The position numbers and the translations under genes were made by a program. A DNA stretch of 64,000 bases from assembly GCA_034007295.1 (NCBI GenBank), contig JAVERC010000010.1, positions 21,773-85,772 of the forward strand, in the 5' to 3' direction. Of the stretch, positions 16,516 through 24,842 are shown one piece after another (the first letter of the stretch is position 1; each line of letters begins with the position of its first letter). This stretch comes from JACKCP01 sp034007295. GTDB taxonomy: Bacteria > Desulfobacterota > Desulfobacteria > Desulfobacterales > JACKCP01. Under the pieces are notes generated by a model, which saw only the letters and a list, made by a program, of their open reading frames with translations, did no database searches and had not been told where the DNA came from.

Positions 16516-16620
16516 AACAGATGCCGGGTTTCTATGAGCCTCATTCTCGCTAATGCTTTGAGGCAAGAGAAATAAAAGCTTTTTCTCTTGAAACCGGCCC
16601 ATAGAAACCCGGCATCCGTT
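16516..16620 (+). ncRNA. Cloverleaf structure between trpG and trpD
   Basis: The outer stem has 17 perfect pairs, GATGCCGGGTTTCTATG (16520-16536) with its complement at 16600-16616, plus three more pairs after one mismatch. Inside are two hairpins: GCCTCA (16538) with TGAGGC (16559), and CAAGAGAAA (16564) with TTTCTCTTG (16582). No T run follows, so it is not an intrinsic terminator. It is richer in G+C than its surroundings. It could be an mRNA processing or stability element inside the trp transcript, or a palindromic mobile repeat. Confidence 0.6.
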
Positions 16621-16664
16621 ACCTTAAACTGCTACCAAAATTTTAATTTAATAAAGGAGAATAA

Positions 16665-17687
16665 ATGTCTTTAAAACCATATCTTAAAAAACTTGTATCA
16701 GGGAATGATTTAAGTGAAATGGAAATGAAAGAAGGCATGGATATAATTTTTTCGGGAAATGCCTTTGAATCCCAGATTGGTGCTTTTTTAGCTGCTCTTG
16801 CACTAAAAAAGGAAACCTATCTTGAAGTTGCAGGTGCTGCCCGTTCCATGAGGGAAAATGCACTTAAAATTCAGACTCCGGGGCAAAATGTAATTGATAC
16901 ATGCGGAACAGGCGGAGACGGAATGAGCACATTCAATATTTCAACAACTGTTGCTTTTGTTGCAGCAGGAGCAGGAGCGGTTGTTGCAAAGCATGGAAAC
17001 AGGTCAATTACAAGCAAAAGCGGAAGTGCAGATGTTTTGGAAGCACTTAATGTAAAAATTGATGTAGACCCTGAAATTGCAGAAGAATGCATATTTGAAA
17101 CAGGCCTTTGTTTTCTTTTTGCACCAAGATTTCACGGAGCCATGAAATATGCTGCAAAAGTAAGAAAAGATGTTGGATTTAAAAGTATTTTCAATATGCT
17201 TGGGCCCCTTACAAATCCGGCCGGAACAAGGTGTCAGTTAATAGGAGTTTTTGCACCCGAACTTACAGAAATGTTTGCTCTTGCTCTGAAGGAACTTGGG
17301 TCAAGAAGAGTTTTTATTGCACACGGCCATGACGGGCTTGATGAAATTTCTGTTTGTGCTCCAACAAGAATTTCAGAACTAAACAATGACTCAGTTAAAA
17401 CCTATGACTTAAATCCTGAAAAATATTTTAAGGAACTGGCAAAAAAAGAATCAATCATGGGCGGAACTCCACAGGAAAATGCTGAAATTACAAAAAATAT
17501 TTTGCTTGGTAAAGAAAGCGGTCCAAAACAAAATATTGTTCTTTTAAATTCAGCGGCAGCTCTTGTTGCAGCAGGTATTTGTGATTCAATTGAAGAAGGT
17601 CTTGAGCTTTCAAGGGATTCAATTAGTTCAGGAAAAGCATATCAAAAGCTTGAAGCCTTAAGAGATTTTACAAATGAAAACGGATAA
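16665..17687 (+). CDS. trpD: Anthranilate phosphoribosyltransferase
   Basis: 340 residues, the usual size. The PRPP-binding glycine-rich loop DTCGTGGDGMSTFNIS and the KHGNRSITSKSGSADVLEAL motif are intact, with NMLGPLTNPAG further on. It joins anthranilate to PRPP to make phosphoribosylanthranilate. AAAGGAG is six bases before the ATG. Its last codons overlap a possible upstream start of trpC. Confidence 0.97.
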   Translation: MSLKPYLKKLVSGNDLSEMEMKEGMDIIFSGNAFESQIGAFLAALALKKETYLEVAGAARSMRENALKIQTPGQNVIDTCGTGGDGMSTFNISTTVAFVAAGAGAVVAKHGNRSITSKSGSADVLEALNVKIDVDPEIAEECIFETGLCFLFAPRFHGAMKYAAKVRKDVGFKSIFNMLGPLTNPAGTRCQLIGVFAPELTEMFALALKELGSRRVFIAHGHDGLDEISVCAPTRISELNNDSVKTYDLNPEKYFKELAKKESIMGGTPQENAEITKNILLGKESGPKQNIVLLNSAAALVAAGICDSIEEGLELSRDSISSGKAYQKLEALRDFTNENG

Positions 17688-17691
17688 TAAA

Positions 17692-18519
17692 ATGTCTATT
17701 TTAGAAAAAATAGTTGAGCAAAAAAAAATAGAAATAGAAAAGCTCAAAAAGGAAAAACCTCTTAATCTTTTTTTACCTGAAATTAAAATGGGAAAAGATT
17801 TTTTTCTGAACAAAAACAGTTCACAAATTCAGATTATTGCTGAAATTAAAAGAGCTTCTCCCTCAAAAGGGGATATTTGTCTTAATTTAGATCCTGAAAA
17901 AAAATCAAAGGAATATCAGTCAGGCGGTGCTTCAGCTGTTTCAGTATTAACTGAAAACGCTTTTTTTAAAGGAAGCATGGATGATTTTTTAGAGGTTAAA
18001 AAAAGTGTTTCCATTCCTTTACTTAGAAAGGATTTTATAATTGATGAGTATCAGGTTTATGAATCGGCATATTTCAATGCAGACTGCATTTTACTTATTG
18101 CAAGAATCCTTGAGGAAAAAGAGCTTATAAATCTTTATGAAAAAGCTTTGTCATTAAAAATTGTTCCACTTGTTGAAATTTATTCTGATGATGACCTTGA
18201 AAAGATTAAAAGCCTTAAAAATACTTTTATAGGTATTAACAACAGAAATCTGGAAAATTTTAATACTTCTCTTGATAATGTGCTTTTCATGGCTGAAAAA
18301 ATTAATTCTTCAAATCATATAATTTCCTTAAGCGGAATAAACTCGGCAGATGATGCAAAATATCTTTTTGATCGCGGAATAAAAAATTTTTTAATAGGCG
18401 AATACCTTTCAAAGTCTGAAAATTCATCTGAAAAAATTAAGGAAATTTTATCTGTGTGTAATTTATCAGATTTTAAATTGTCAGATTTTAAATTATCTGG
18501 GTGCAAAAATGATGACTAA
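17692..18519 (+). CDS. trpC: Indole-3-glycerol phosphate synthase
   Basis: A TIM-barrel enzyme of about 275 residues with IIAEIKRASPSKGDI, the catalytic-lysine segment PLLRKDFIIDEYQVYE, IGINNRNL and SGINSADDAKYL. It closes the indole ring from CdRP. The ATG at 17692 (MSILEKIVEQKK) matches the family N-terminus and follows CGGA by seven bases; an in-frame ATG at 17674 inside trpD is the alternative. The C-terminus carries a near-perfect duplication (LSDFKLSDFKLS), from a 15-bp tandem DNA repeat, that ordinary TrpC lacks. Confidence 0.95.
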   Translation: MSILEKIVEQKKIEIEKLKKEKPLNLFLPEIKMGKDFFLNKNSSQIQIIAEIKRASPSKGDICLNLDPEKKSKEYQSGGASAVSVLTENAFFKGSMDDFLEVKKSVSIPLLRKDFIIDEYQVYESAYFNADCILLIARILEEKELINLYEKALSLKIVPLVEIYSDDDLEKIKSLKNTFIGINNRNLENFNTSLDNVLFMAEKINSSNHIISLSGINSADDAKYLFDRGIKNFLIGEYLSKSENSSEKIKEILSVCNLSDFKLSDFKLSGCKNDD

Positions 18520-19177
18520 TCCTGAAGTTAAAATATGCGGAATAACAAATATTGAAGATGCCATTTTTTGTGCAGAAAACTTAATTGACTGCCTTGGTTT
18601 TGTTTACTTTGAAAAAAGTAAAAGATTTATTACTCCAAAACTTACAGGTGAAATTACAGAAAAGCTTGAAAATATCTCTTTTGCAGGAGTTTTTGTTGAT
18701 TCTCCAATTGATTATGTTCTTGAAGCTGTAGAAATCGGAAACCTTGATATTATTCAGCTACACGGAAAAGAATCTGCTCAGTATGTAAAAGAGTTAAAGA
18801 AAAGTACAAGGGCAAAAATAGTAAAATGTCTTTATATAAATGATGAGCCAAACATTCAAAAAATTGATGAATACAAAGAATTTGTTCATGCATTTATAAT
18901 TGAGGCAGAAAAAAGTATTCTTCCAGGCGGTAATGGAATTGACTGGGATTATTCAAAATTATCTGAACTTTCAAAAAAATATAAAATTATTTCAGCCGGT
19001 GGAATAAATCCCTTAAACTTTGAAAAAGCTGTAAATTCAAGTGGATGCAGTGCTTTTGATATGAGTTCGGGAGTTGAGGTTTCACCTGGAATAAAAAATC
19101 ATCAAAAAATTAAGCAGATAGCTGACTTAAAAAATAAAATACAAATTAAAAATAATTACGGGAGAATTTTTTCATGA
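18509..19177 (+). CDS. trpF: Phosphoribosylanthranilate isomerase
   Basis: 222 residues with the family landmarks VKICGITNIEDA, LGFVYFEKSKRF, IQLHGKES and a C-terminal phosphate-binding SAGGINPLNF. It carries out the Amadori rearrangement of PRA to CdRP. The start overlaps the trpC stop (two adjacent ATG codons at 18509 and 18512), implying translational coupling. Confidence 0.95.
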   Translation: MMTNPEVKICGITNIEDAIFCAENLIDCLGFVYFEKSKRFITPKLTGEITEKLENISFAGVFVDSPIDYVLEAVEIGNLDIIQLHGKESAQYVKELKKSTRAKIVKCLYINDEPNIQKIDEYKEFVHAFIIEAEKSILPGGNGIDWDYSKLSELSKKYKIISAGGINPLNFEKAVNSSGCSAFDMSSGVEVSPGIKNHQKIKQIADLKNKIQIKNNYGRIFS

Positions 19178-20397
19178 CATCTCTACCGGATAAAAACGGA
19201 TATTTTGGAAATTATGGGGGACGTTTTGTTGGAGAAACCCTTTTTTATGCAATTGAAGAACTTGAAAAAGGTTTTAATAAAATTGTTCCAACTAAGGAAT
19301 TTCAGGAAGAACTTTACAATCTTTTGTCAGATTATGCAGGAAGGCCGACCCCTCTTTTTTATGCAAAAAGATTAAGTGAGTATGCAAATGGTGCAAGAAT
19401 TTATCTTAAAAGGGAAGACCTTTTACATACAGGAGCCCACAAAATAAACAACACAATAGGTCAGGCTCTTTTAGCAAAAAAAATGGGAAAACAAAAAGTT
19501 ATAGCAGAAACCGGAGCAGGACAGCACGGAGTTGCAACCGCAACCGCAGCAGCACTTCTTGGACTCGAGTGCAAGGTTTTCATGGGAATAGAAGATATAA
19601 GAAGGCAGGCTCCAAATGTTCAGAGAATGAATCTTTTAGGTGCAGAAGTTATTCCAGTTGATGAGGGAAGGGGAACTTTGAAGGATGCCATGAATGCCGC
19701 TTTAAGATACTGGACTGGTGCTGTTGAAGATACTTTTTATATAATTGGTTCTGTTGCCGGTCCTCATCCATATCCTTTTATAGTAAGGGAATTTCAGAGA
19801 ATAATTGGAATTGAAACAAAAGAGCAGGTTTTAAAACAAACAGGAAAACTCCCAGACCTTTTAATTGCCTGTGTCGGCGGAGGAAGCAATGCAATGGGTC
19901 TTTTTTATGATTTTATTGAAACTGACTCAAAGCTTCTTGGAGTTGAGGCTGCAGGAAAAGGTGTTGACACACATGAGCATGCAGCAACCCTTGGAAAGGG
20001 AAGTATAGGGGTTTTGCACGGAAGTAAATCATATCTTTTACAAGATGATTTTGGACAGGTTCAGGAAGCATATTCAGTTTCAGCAGGTCTTGATTATCCG
20101 GGAGTTGGACCTGAACATTCTTATTTAATGGAAACAAAAAGGGCAGATTATATTTCAGTTACAGATGAAGAAGCTCTTGAGGCTTTTCAGCTTCTTGCAA
20201 AACTTGAAGGAATTATTCCGGCTCTTGAAAGTTCCCATGCTGTTGCAGGTGCTTTAAAAGTTGCATCAGATTATAAAAAGGATGATGTGATTGTTGTAAA
20301 CCTTTCAGGACGAGGTGATAAAGACCTTAGCAATGCAATTGAAAATATAAAAAATACAGTAAAAAGTTCAGTTTCAGGATCGGGGGCAAAAAAATGA
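19174..20397 (+). CDS. trpB: Tryptophan synthase beta chain
   Basis: A 407-residue fold-type II PLP enzyme. The PLP lysine lies in HTGAHKINNTIGQALLAKKMG, the catalytic Glu in ETGAGQHGVATATAAAL, and the phosphate loop in CVGGGSNAMG. It condenses indole with serine. This is the main TrpB1 type, with standard length and the residues that contact TrpA. ATGA overlap with trpF and with trpA. Confidence 0.98.
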   Translation: MTSLPDKNGYFGNYGGRFVGETLFYAIEELEKGFNKIVPTKEFQEELYNLLSDYAGRPTPLFYAKRLSEYANGARIYLKREDLLHTGAHKINNTIGQALLAKKMGKQKVIAETGAGQHGVATATAAALLGLECKVFMGIEDIRRQAPNVQRMNLLGAEVIPVDEGRGTLKDAMNAALRYWTGAVEDTFYIIGSVAGPHPYPFIVREFQRIIGIETKEQVLKQTGKLPDLLIACVGGGSNAMGLFYDFIETDSKLLGVEAAGKGVDTHEHAATLGKGSIGVLHGSKSYLLQDDFGQVQEAYSVSAGLDYPGVGPEHSYLMETKRADYISVTDEEALEAFQLLAKLEGIIPALESSHAVAGALKVASDYKKDDVIVVNLSGRGDKDLSNAIENIKNTVKSSVSGSGAKK

Positions 20398-21188
20398 TAA
20401 GTCTTAAAAATAAGTTTGAATCCTTAAAGAAAAATAATGAAAAAGCTTTAGTTGGTTTTGTTACAGCAGGTGATCCAAGTCCTGAAATATCAATTGATAT
20501 AGTTCTTGCCATGGCAGAAAACGGAGTTGATATAATTGAGCTTGGAATCCCTTTTTCAGATCCTACAGCTGACGGTCCTGTAATTCAGAAATCATCTGAA
20601 AGGGCAATAAAAGCAGGGACAAATCTTGAAAAAGTTTTTGACATGACAAAAAAAATCAGACAAAAAACCAATGTTCCAATAGTTCTTTTTACATATTACA
20701 ATCCTGTTTTAAGATTTGGTGAAAAAAAATTCTGTGAAAAAAGCCTTGAGTGCGGAGCAAACGGAGTCTTGATAGTTGATCTTCCATTTGAGGAAAAATC
20801 TTTAATTTCAGATTTTGATCCAGAGAAATTTCCAAAAATAAATCTTGCAGCTCCAACAACAAGCGATGAAAGACTTGAAAAAATTTCAAAAAATTCCAGC
20901 GGTTTTATTTATCTTGTTTCAAAAACCGGCATAACAGGATCTGCAGGACTTGACCCTGAACTTACAAAAAAAGATTTTGCAAGAATAAGAAAATACACTG
21001 ACACTCCTGTATGTATTGGTTTTGGGATTAAAACAGATGAAGATGTAAGAAATATTGCAGGCTTTGCAGACGGGGTTGTAATAGGAAGTGCATTTGAATC
21101 ACTTATTGAAGAAAATTTAGACAAAAAAAATCTTGCTGAAATTATTGGTAAGAGGGCTGGGGAGTATAAAAAACAAACCTTGTTTTAG
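20394..21188 (+). CDS. trpA: Tryptophan synthase alpha chain
   Basis: A 264-residue TIM barrel. The catalytic Glu is in IIELGIPFSDPTADGPVIQ, the Asp is in ANGVLIVDLPFEE, and the phosphate site is in GFGIKTDEDVRN and GVVIGSAFESLI. It cleaves indole-3-glycerol phosphate and passes indole to TrpB. It is the last gene of the operon; no clear terminator follows within 100 bp. Confidence 0.97.
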   Translation: MISLKNKFESLKKNNEKALVGFVTAGDPSPEISIDIVLAMAENGVDIIELGIPFSDPTADGPVIQKSSERAIKAGTNLEKVFDMTKKIRQKTNVPIVLFTYYNPVLRFGEKKFCEKSLECGANGVLIVDLPFEEKSLISDFDPEKFPKINLAAPTTSDERLEKISKNSSGFIYLVSKTGITGSAGLDPELTKKDFARIRKYTDTPVCIGFGIKTDEDVRNIAGFADGVVIGSAFESLIEENLDKKNLAEIIGKRAGEYKKQTLF

Positions 21189-21259
21189 TGGATTTTTGTG
21201 CTGGATTGCTGTTTATCTGTTTCATAGTCGGTTCTCAAGTTAAAGTCTGGTTACCAGTT

Positions 21260-21340
21260 TTACTTGGGAACCTTTTTTTCTGATTTAAACTTTCCTGAAT
21301 TAATAAAATCAGTTTTGCAAAGCCAGTTGTTTTGTGGCAA
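21260..21340 (+). repeat. Degenerate repeat C, copy 1
   Basis: This stretch downstream of trpA aligns imperfectly with 24735-24812, sharing CCTGAATTAATAA and CAAAGCCA in the same order and spacing (TTACTTGGGAACC versus TTAGTTGGAAACC at the start). Both lie beside mobile-element or toxin-antitoxin DNA. They could be remnants of one ancestral sequence; the relationship is weak. Confidence 0.35.
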
Positions 21341-21475
21341 TTCGAAAAATAAAAAATTAAGCATTAAAAATTTAAATAGTGTATTGTGGCACCAGAACTT
21401 CTAAAGAAAAAAACAGATAAAATATATGGTAATTAAGTAATGGTTTCACTGTAACGTTAAAATAAGTTTGAAAAG

Positions 21476-22032
21476 TCAATATGAAGGATATCCCCGGTCA
21501 AGCAAAACAAGATCACCTGGTGTTAACTTTAAAAAATGGAATACCGCAAGCTCTGTTTCACCATAGCTTTTAGGTTTTAGCTGAGTATCTAAAAAATTTC
21601 ATTTAACACGTCAAACATTTGAGAGGCATGAGCTTTGGGACATTCTTCACCTTTTCTGGGTTTCCATACTCCAAACTCTTCTTTTATTGGATTTTCATCA
21701 GGCACTGTTATTGTTGTGCCGTCAACAGCTAAAAGGTTAAATCCTTCCCAGGTTTTAACCGGAAAATTTTTATAATAATAGGAAAGCATTAAATCATTTA
21801 ATTCAAGAAGTACTTCATATTTCAATTTTTTTCTGGCTTTAGAAAAGGAACCTTTGTAAACATGTGTTTGTGTTTCTTCTAAATCATCAAAAAGATACTC
21901 AAAAAAGTTATCCAGCTCAGTTTGATAAGAACTATTATTCATATTTATAAGTAAACATATAAGCCTGTTGAAACACAGCTTGTTTTTTCTTGTAAAATCT
22001 TTTTCTGACTCCTTAAATTTTGATATAAAATC
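21476..22032 (-). pseudogene. IS4-family transposase remnant, truncated and frameshifted
   Basis: Reading leftward, an open frame without a start codon begins near 22032 (KESEKDFTRKNKLCFNRL), runs through NMNNSSYQTELDNFFEYL and the first catalytic Asp in LLAVDGTTITVP, then meets a stop at 21589-21591. A single shift in a run of six T continues the match as LDTQLKPKSYGETELAVFHF and LTPGDLVLLDRGYPSY, which holds the second Asp, then stops at 21476. The C-terminal part with the catalytic Glu is missing. The element is dead, and no terminal inverted repeats could be placed. Confidence 0.82.
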
Positions 22033-22196
22033 TTAATATAATAATAAATTTTGATATGATCAATTAACTCAGAAACAGGGGTTGTTCGCAAATGCAGTGC
22101 TAATTATTTACTACTTTTAAGATTTTTTATACCTTTCTAATTTAATTGTTTTTTTAATATTAATATTTATTCTTTTCTTAGGGAAACGGCATTGAA

Positions 22197-22394
22197 TTGT
22201 TTAATACACTAAGAAGAATGTATGAAACGAGTAAAAATGACATTATTGGCTACAGAGATTATCTTGCGAGATGTCGGAGAGAGTGCACGTATTATAGAAA
22301 TGAGAGAAATAAATACAGGGAAATGTGGCTTGAGGATTGCGTAGGTAACCATATCTTTAAAAAAAGGGTGCGTTTGCACCCTAAGCTTTTATAA
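22197..22394 (+). CDS. Possible small basic protein, TTG start
   Basis: A 65-codon frame from TTG (MFNTLRRMYETSKNDIIGYR) rich in Arg, Tyr and charged residues. I do not recognise it. A GGGAAA stretch lies about 15 bases upstream, so the ribosome site is poor. An intrinsic-terminator-like hairpin (22365-22390) overlaps its last codons, which would be odd for a real coding region and suggests either a short RNA gene or a gene remnant next to the dead transposase. Confidence 0.25.
   Translation: MFNTLRRMYETSKNDIIGYRDYLARCRRECTYYRNERNKYREMWLEDCVGNHIFKKRVRLHPKLL
22365..22390 (+). terminator. Terminator-like hairpin
   Basis: AGGGTGC (22365-22371) pairs with GCACCCT (22376-22382) and is followed by AAGCTTTTAT. 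An A run precedes it, so it could work in either direction, including for the pentapeptide gene that ends at 22423 on the minus strand. Confidence 0.55.
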
Positions 22395-22422
22395 ATAGCA
22401 ATACGTCTCAGTTAGTTCTATC

Positions 22423-23556
22423 TTAAACCCAGTGCTTTGGTTGACTTAAGTTTCTAGGAAGAGATGTTATTTGGTTCCCCGATGCTATATCTATTTGTTC
22501 GTATCTCAGATTTCTGCTTTTTTTCATGTAAGCAGAATGGAGTTTTGCTCTACGGAATTCGGTATTTGCTAAATTTGTATTTTCAAAGAAAGCCTTCTCT
22601 AATCGAGCATTCTCTAAACTAGCTTTTTCTAGGTTGGCATCAGTAAAATTAGCTCCTTCTAAACGGGCATTAGTAAAAATGGCTTCTCTCAGGTCTGAAT
22701 TATGGAAAAGTGCTTTTTTAAGGTTTGCACCGTAAAAATTGCTGCATATTAGATTTGAACTGGTTAAATTAATTCTCTTGTCCCGTTCGTAATAAAATGA
22801 TAAATCAGTTTTTTTCAAAATTTCAATAATTATCAGAATATCTTCTCGTAAGGGTACAATGTTTCCTAAATTATTATTAGGAGAATTTAGCCTGACATAG
22901 GCTGTCAAAATATCAAAAACAACACAAAAATATTCTTCTTTGTTTTCTTTAGCTATTTTTTCAAGAGCATAAATACCGCCAAGCCTTGTTTCTATCTGTG
23001 GCTTTCCTTCAGAAGTTACAGCTCCAAGCTGTTCGTTTGCTCTTATAAAGCTGTCTGTTATCTGGCCTGCTCTGTGAACTTCAACCCTTTGCCAGCCAAT
23101 ATATGCAGCTATAAGCACAGCACATGTTGCAAATAATTTTGTTAATATATCGGCTATATCTGAAAGTTTCTTGGTTGAGTGCACTTCAAAAAAAGTGATC
23201 ATAAAAAAGTGGGAAAAATAATTAAGAAGAACAACAGCAAACATAGACCCAAGTATAAAAATAATTATATTAAGAGTGTTTGGTCTTTTCAGTTTTAAAA
23301 TGCTTTCCTTTTCTGTATTAACCGGCTGGGTATGAACAGTAATTATATATAAAAAGAAAAGCATGGCAGCTGCTATTGAGCAGTATATATTTTCAACATA
23401 AAAATTTTGAGATGCAAAAATATAAGGGAGTGTACTGTATAAAATAAAGAGAAAAAATACAGAAAATCTTGCAATAGAGTTGGTTTTATCATCCTTGAAA
23501 AGAGGGTTGAAAGAATTTTTTTTAAACCAAAGATAAATTTTTTTCAAATGCGGCAT
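22423..23556 (-). CDS. Membrane-anchored pentapeptide-repeat protein
   Basis: About 377 residues. Three to four hydrophobic helices occupy roughly residues 25-170 (for example FFLFILYSTLPYIFASQ and IYCSIAAAMLFFLYIITV). A conserved linker follows (RLGGIYALEKIAKENKEEYF, then ILTAYVRLNSP), and then a right-handed pentapeptide-repeat stretch of A(D/N)L/F units (SNFYGANLKKALFHNSDLRE, ARLEGANFTDANLEKA). Such proteins with the GIYALEKIA linker are widespread but functionally uncharacterised; the repeat forms a quadrilateral beta helix that could mediate protein contacts. ATG at 23556 has AGAGAA upstream; an in-frame TTG two codons earlier is possible. It stands alone between mobile remnants and MazEF. 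Confidence 0.78.
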   Translation of the reverse strand: MPHLKKIYLWFKKNSFNPLFKDDKTNSIARFSVFFLFILYSTLPYIFASQNFYVENIYCSIAAAMLFFLYIITVHTQPVNTEKESILKLKRPNTLNIIIFILGSMFAVVLLNYFSHFFMITFFEVHSTKKLSDIADILTKLFATCAVLIAAYIGWQRVEVHRAGQITDSFIRANEQLGAVTSEGKPQIETRLGGIYALEKIAKENKEEYFCVVFDILTAYVRLNSPNNNLGNIVPLREDILIIIEILKKTDLSFYYERDKRINLTSSNLICSNFYGANLKKALFHNSDLREAIFTNARLEGANFTDANLEKASLENARLEKAFFENTNLANTEFRRAKLHSAYMKKSRNLRYEQIDIASGNQITSLPRNLSQPKHWV

Positions 23557-24007
23557 GATCAATTCTCTTTTTATCTGAGTATATAAATTTATTAACAGCT
23601 GGGATAAGTCAATTTAAATAAAAGGCAGTTACTTTGCAAGCATAAATAACGTGTTTAATTCTATGTTCCACCATCCATTTTAAAAACCCCTGTCAAGCGA
23701 AAAGATGCAAATCTTCTTATACAATCCGCAACAGAACAACTACCTATTAGTTTTGGGGGCAGTTTACTTAATCTAATAAGCATTTATTGAAAGAGAGGAT
23801 TCAAGATTACTATGAATCTTCTTGCAACTAAAAAAACTGCTTTTGCCAAAGGCAGTTTCAAAACACTGCCGGATCAATACAACTTACTGAAATAAAAATA
23901 AAAAGATTTTAAAAAGGCATTCTTCACTTCATAAACATATGGTTTCAGTGATAAAATCAGGCATTTAAATATTAAAGTTTGATATTAAAAAATATATAAA
24001 AATCTAT
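23557..24007. other. Intergenic stretch without a recognised gene
   Basis: AT-rich DNA between the pentapeptide gene and mazEF. The only structure seen is an inverted repeat AAACTGC (23834) / GCAGTTT (23852) preceded by an A run, which would read as a weak terminator on the minus strand. No conserved coding frame was found. Confidence 0.4.
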
Positions 24008-24036
24008 TTGACGATTTTTTATACAGAAACTAATAT
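24008..24036 (+). promoter_or_regulatory. Promoter of mazEF
   Basis: TTGACG at 24008-24013 and TAATAT at 24031-24036 with exactly 17 bp between them. The -10 box touches the palindromic operator that follows. Confidence 0.7.
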
Positions 24037-24056
24037 GTAATTACAAAATAATTACA
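24036..24056. promoter_or_regulatory. Palindromic operator of mazEF
   Basis: TGTAATTA (24036-24043) and TAATTACA (24049-24056) are perfect inverted arms around a five-base centre, placed over the transcription start region. MazE-type antitoxins bind such palindromes to repress their own operon; direct binding here is inferred. Confidence 0.65.
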
Positions 24057-24067
24057 TGAGGTTTAAA

Positions 24068-24319
24068 ATGGCACATCTTATAAAAATTGGAAATTCACAG
24101 GGAATAAGAATTCCAAAATCATTAATTGATCAGGCCGGGCTTGATGAAAAAGAGTTGGTTTTAAAAATAGTAGATAAAGGAATATTGATTCAACCTGCAA
24201 TCACACCACGAAAAGGATGGAAAGATGTTTTTGAAAAAGGTGCAAAATCTGCTGATAGTATAGATGTGGAGTGGATTGAAGCTCCTCTGGTCGATGATGA
24301 CGGAGACTTTGAATGGTGA
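24068..24319 (+). CDS. mazE: MazE-type antitoxin (AbrB/SpoVT fold)
   Basis: An 83-residue protein whose N-terminus MAHLIKIGNSQGIRIPKSLI is the swapped-hairpin AbrB DNA-binding domain of MazE antitoxins. The acidic C-terminus (DVEWIEAPLVDDDGDFEW) fits the toxin-neutralising tail. ATG at 24068 is preferred over an in-frame ATG at 24056 because GAGG stands six bases upstream and the earlier codon lies in the operator. Overlaps mazF by a few bases. Confidence 0.9.
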   Translation: MAHLIKIGNSQGIRIPKSLIDQAGLDEKELVLKIVDKGILIQPAITPRKGWKDVFEKGAKSADSIDVEWIEAPLVDDDGDFEW

Positions 24320-24642
24320 ATAAAAATATATCCCGATTTGAAATATGGCTCGTCAGTCTTGATCCGACAAAGGGATCAGAAATTAAAAAAACAAGACCAT
24401 GCGTTGTAATTTCTCCTGATGAAATGCTCCCTTTAAAAACAGTCATTGCCGCTCCTATGACTTCAAAGGGGTTTGTTTTTCCAACAAGGATTTCTTGTAC
24501 TTTTGAAGGTAAAAAAGGGTTGATTCTTCTTGATCAGATAAGAGCCGTTGATAAAGCAAGGCTTATAAAAAAAATTGGTAAAATTTCAAAAAATACTCAA
24601 ATAAAAATTACAGATACACTTCAGGAAATGTTTGCCATGTAA
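24313..24642 (+). CDS. mazF: MazF/PemK-family mRNA interferase toxin
   Basis: 109 residues of the PemK/MazF fold: FEIWLVSLDPTKGSEIKKTR with the conserved Gly-Ser-Glu loop, PCVVISPDEM, and the basic/Thr segment VIAAPMTSKG. Toxins of the family cut single-stranded mRNA at short motifs and arrest growth when the labile antitoxin is degraded. It starts at ATG 24313, or at the adjacent GTG, inside the antitoxin's last codons. It appears intact. Confidence 0.92.
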   Translation: MVNKNISRFEIWLVSLDPTKGSEIKKTRPCVVISPDEMLPLKTVIAAPMTSKGFVFPTRISCTFEGKKGLILLDQIRAVDKARLIKKIGKISKNTQIKITDTLQEMFAM

Positions 24643-24734
24643 TGTACAGAAAAAGCTTAGTATTGCCTTTCCTTTGAGTTCCATGAATACAACATTATCT
24701 ACCCTGCAGTCTTTTAAAATCAGGCTCTCAGAGC

Positions 24735-24812
24735 TTAGTTGGAAACCCTGATTTATAGATTAAATTTCCCTGAATTAATAACATAAATATTACAAAGCCA
24801 AAGCCTTGCAAC
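24735..24812 (+). repeat. Degenerate repeat C, copy 2
   Basis: Partner of the sequence at 21260-21340 (shared GGAA-CC, CCTGAATTAATAA and CAAAGCCA in order). It lies just downstream of mazF, so the two copies flank the IS4 remnant, pentapeptide gene and MazEF. A boundary role for this segment is possible but unproven. Confidence 0.35.
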
Positions 24813-24842
24813 ACTGAAAAAGACATTGTGTGCTGCGGCTGC

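Noticed and set aside
16516..16620. Intrinsic terminator between trpG and trpD
   Set aside because: Outer stem is not followed by a T run and trpD has its own RBS but no clear new promoter.
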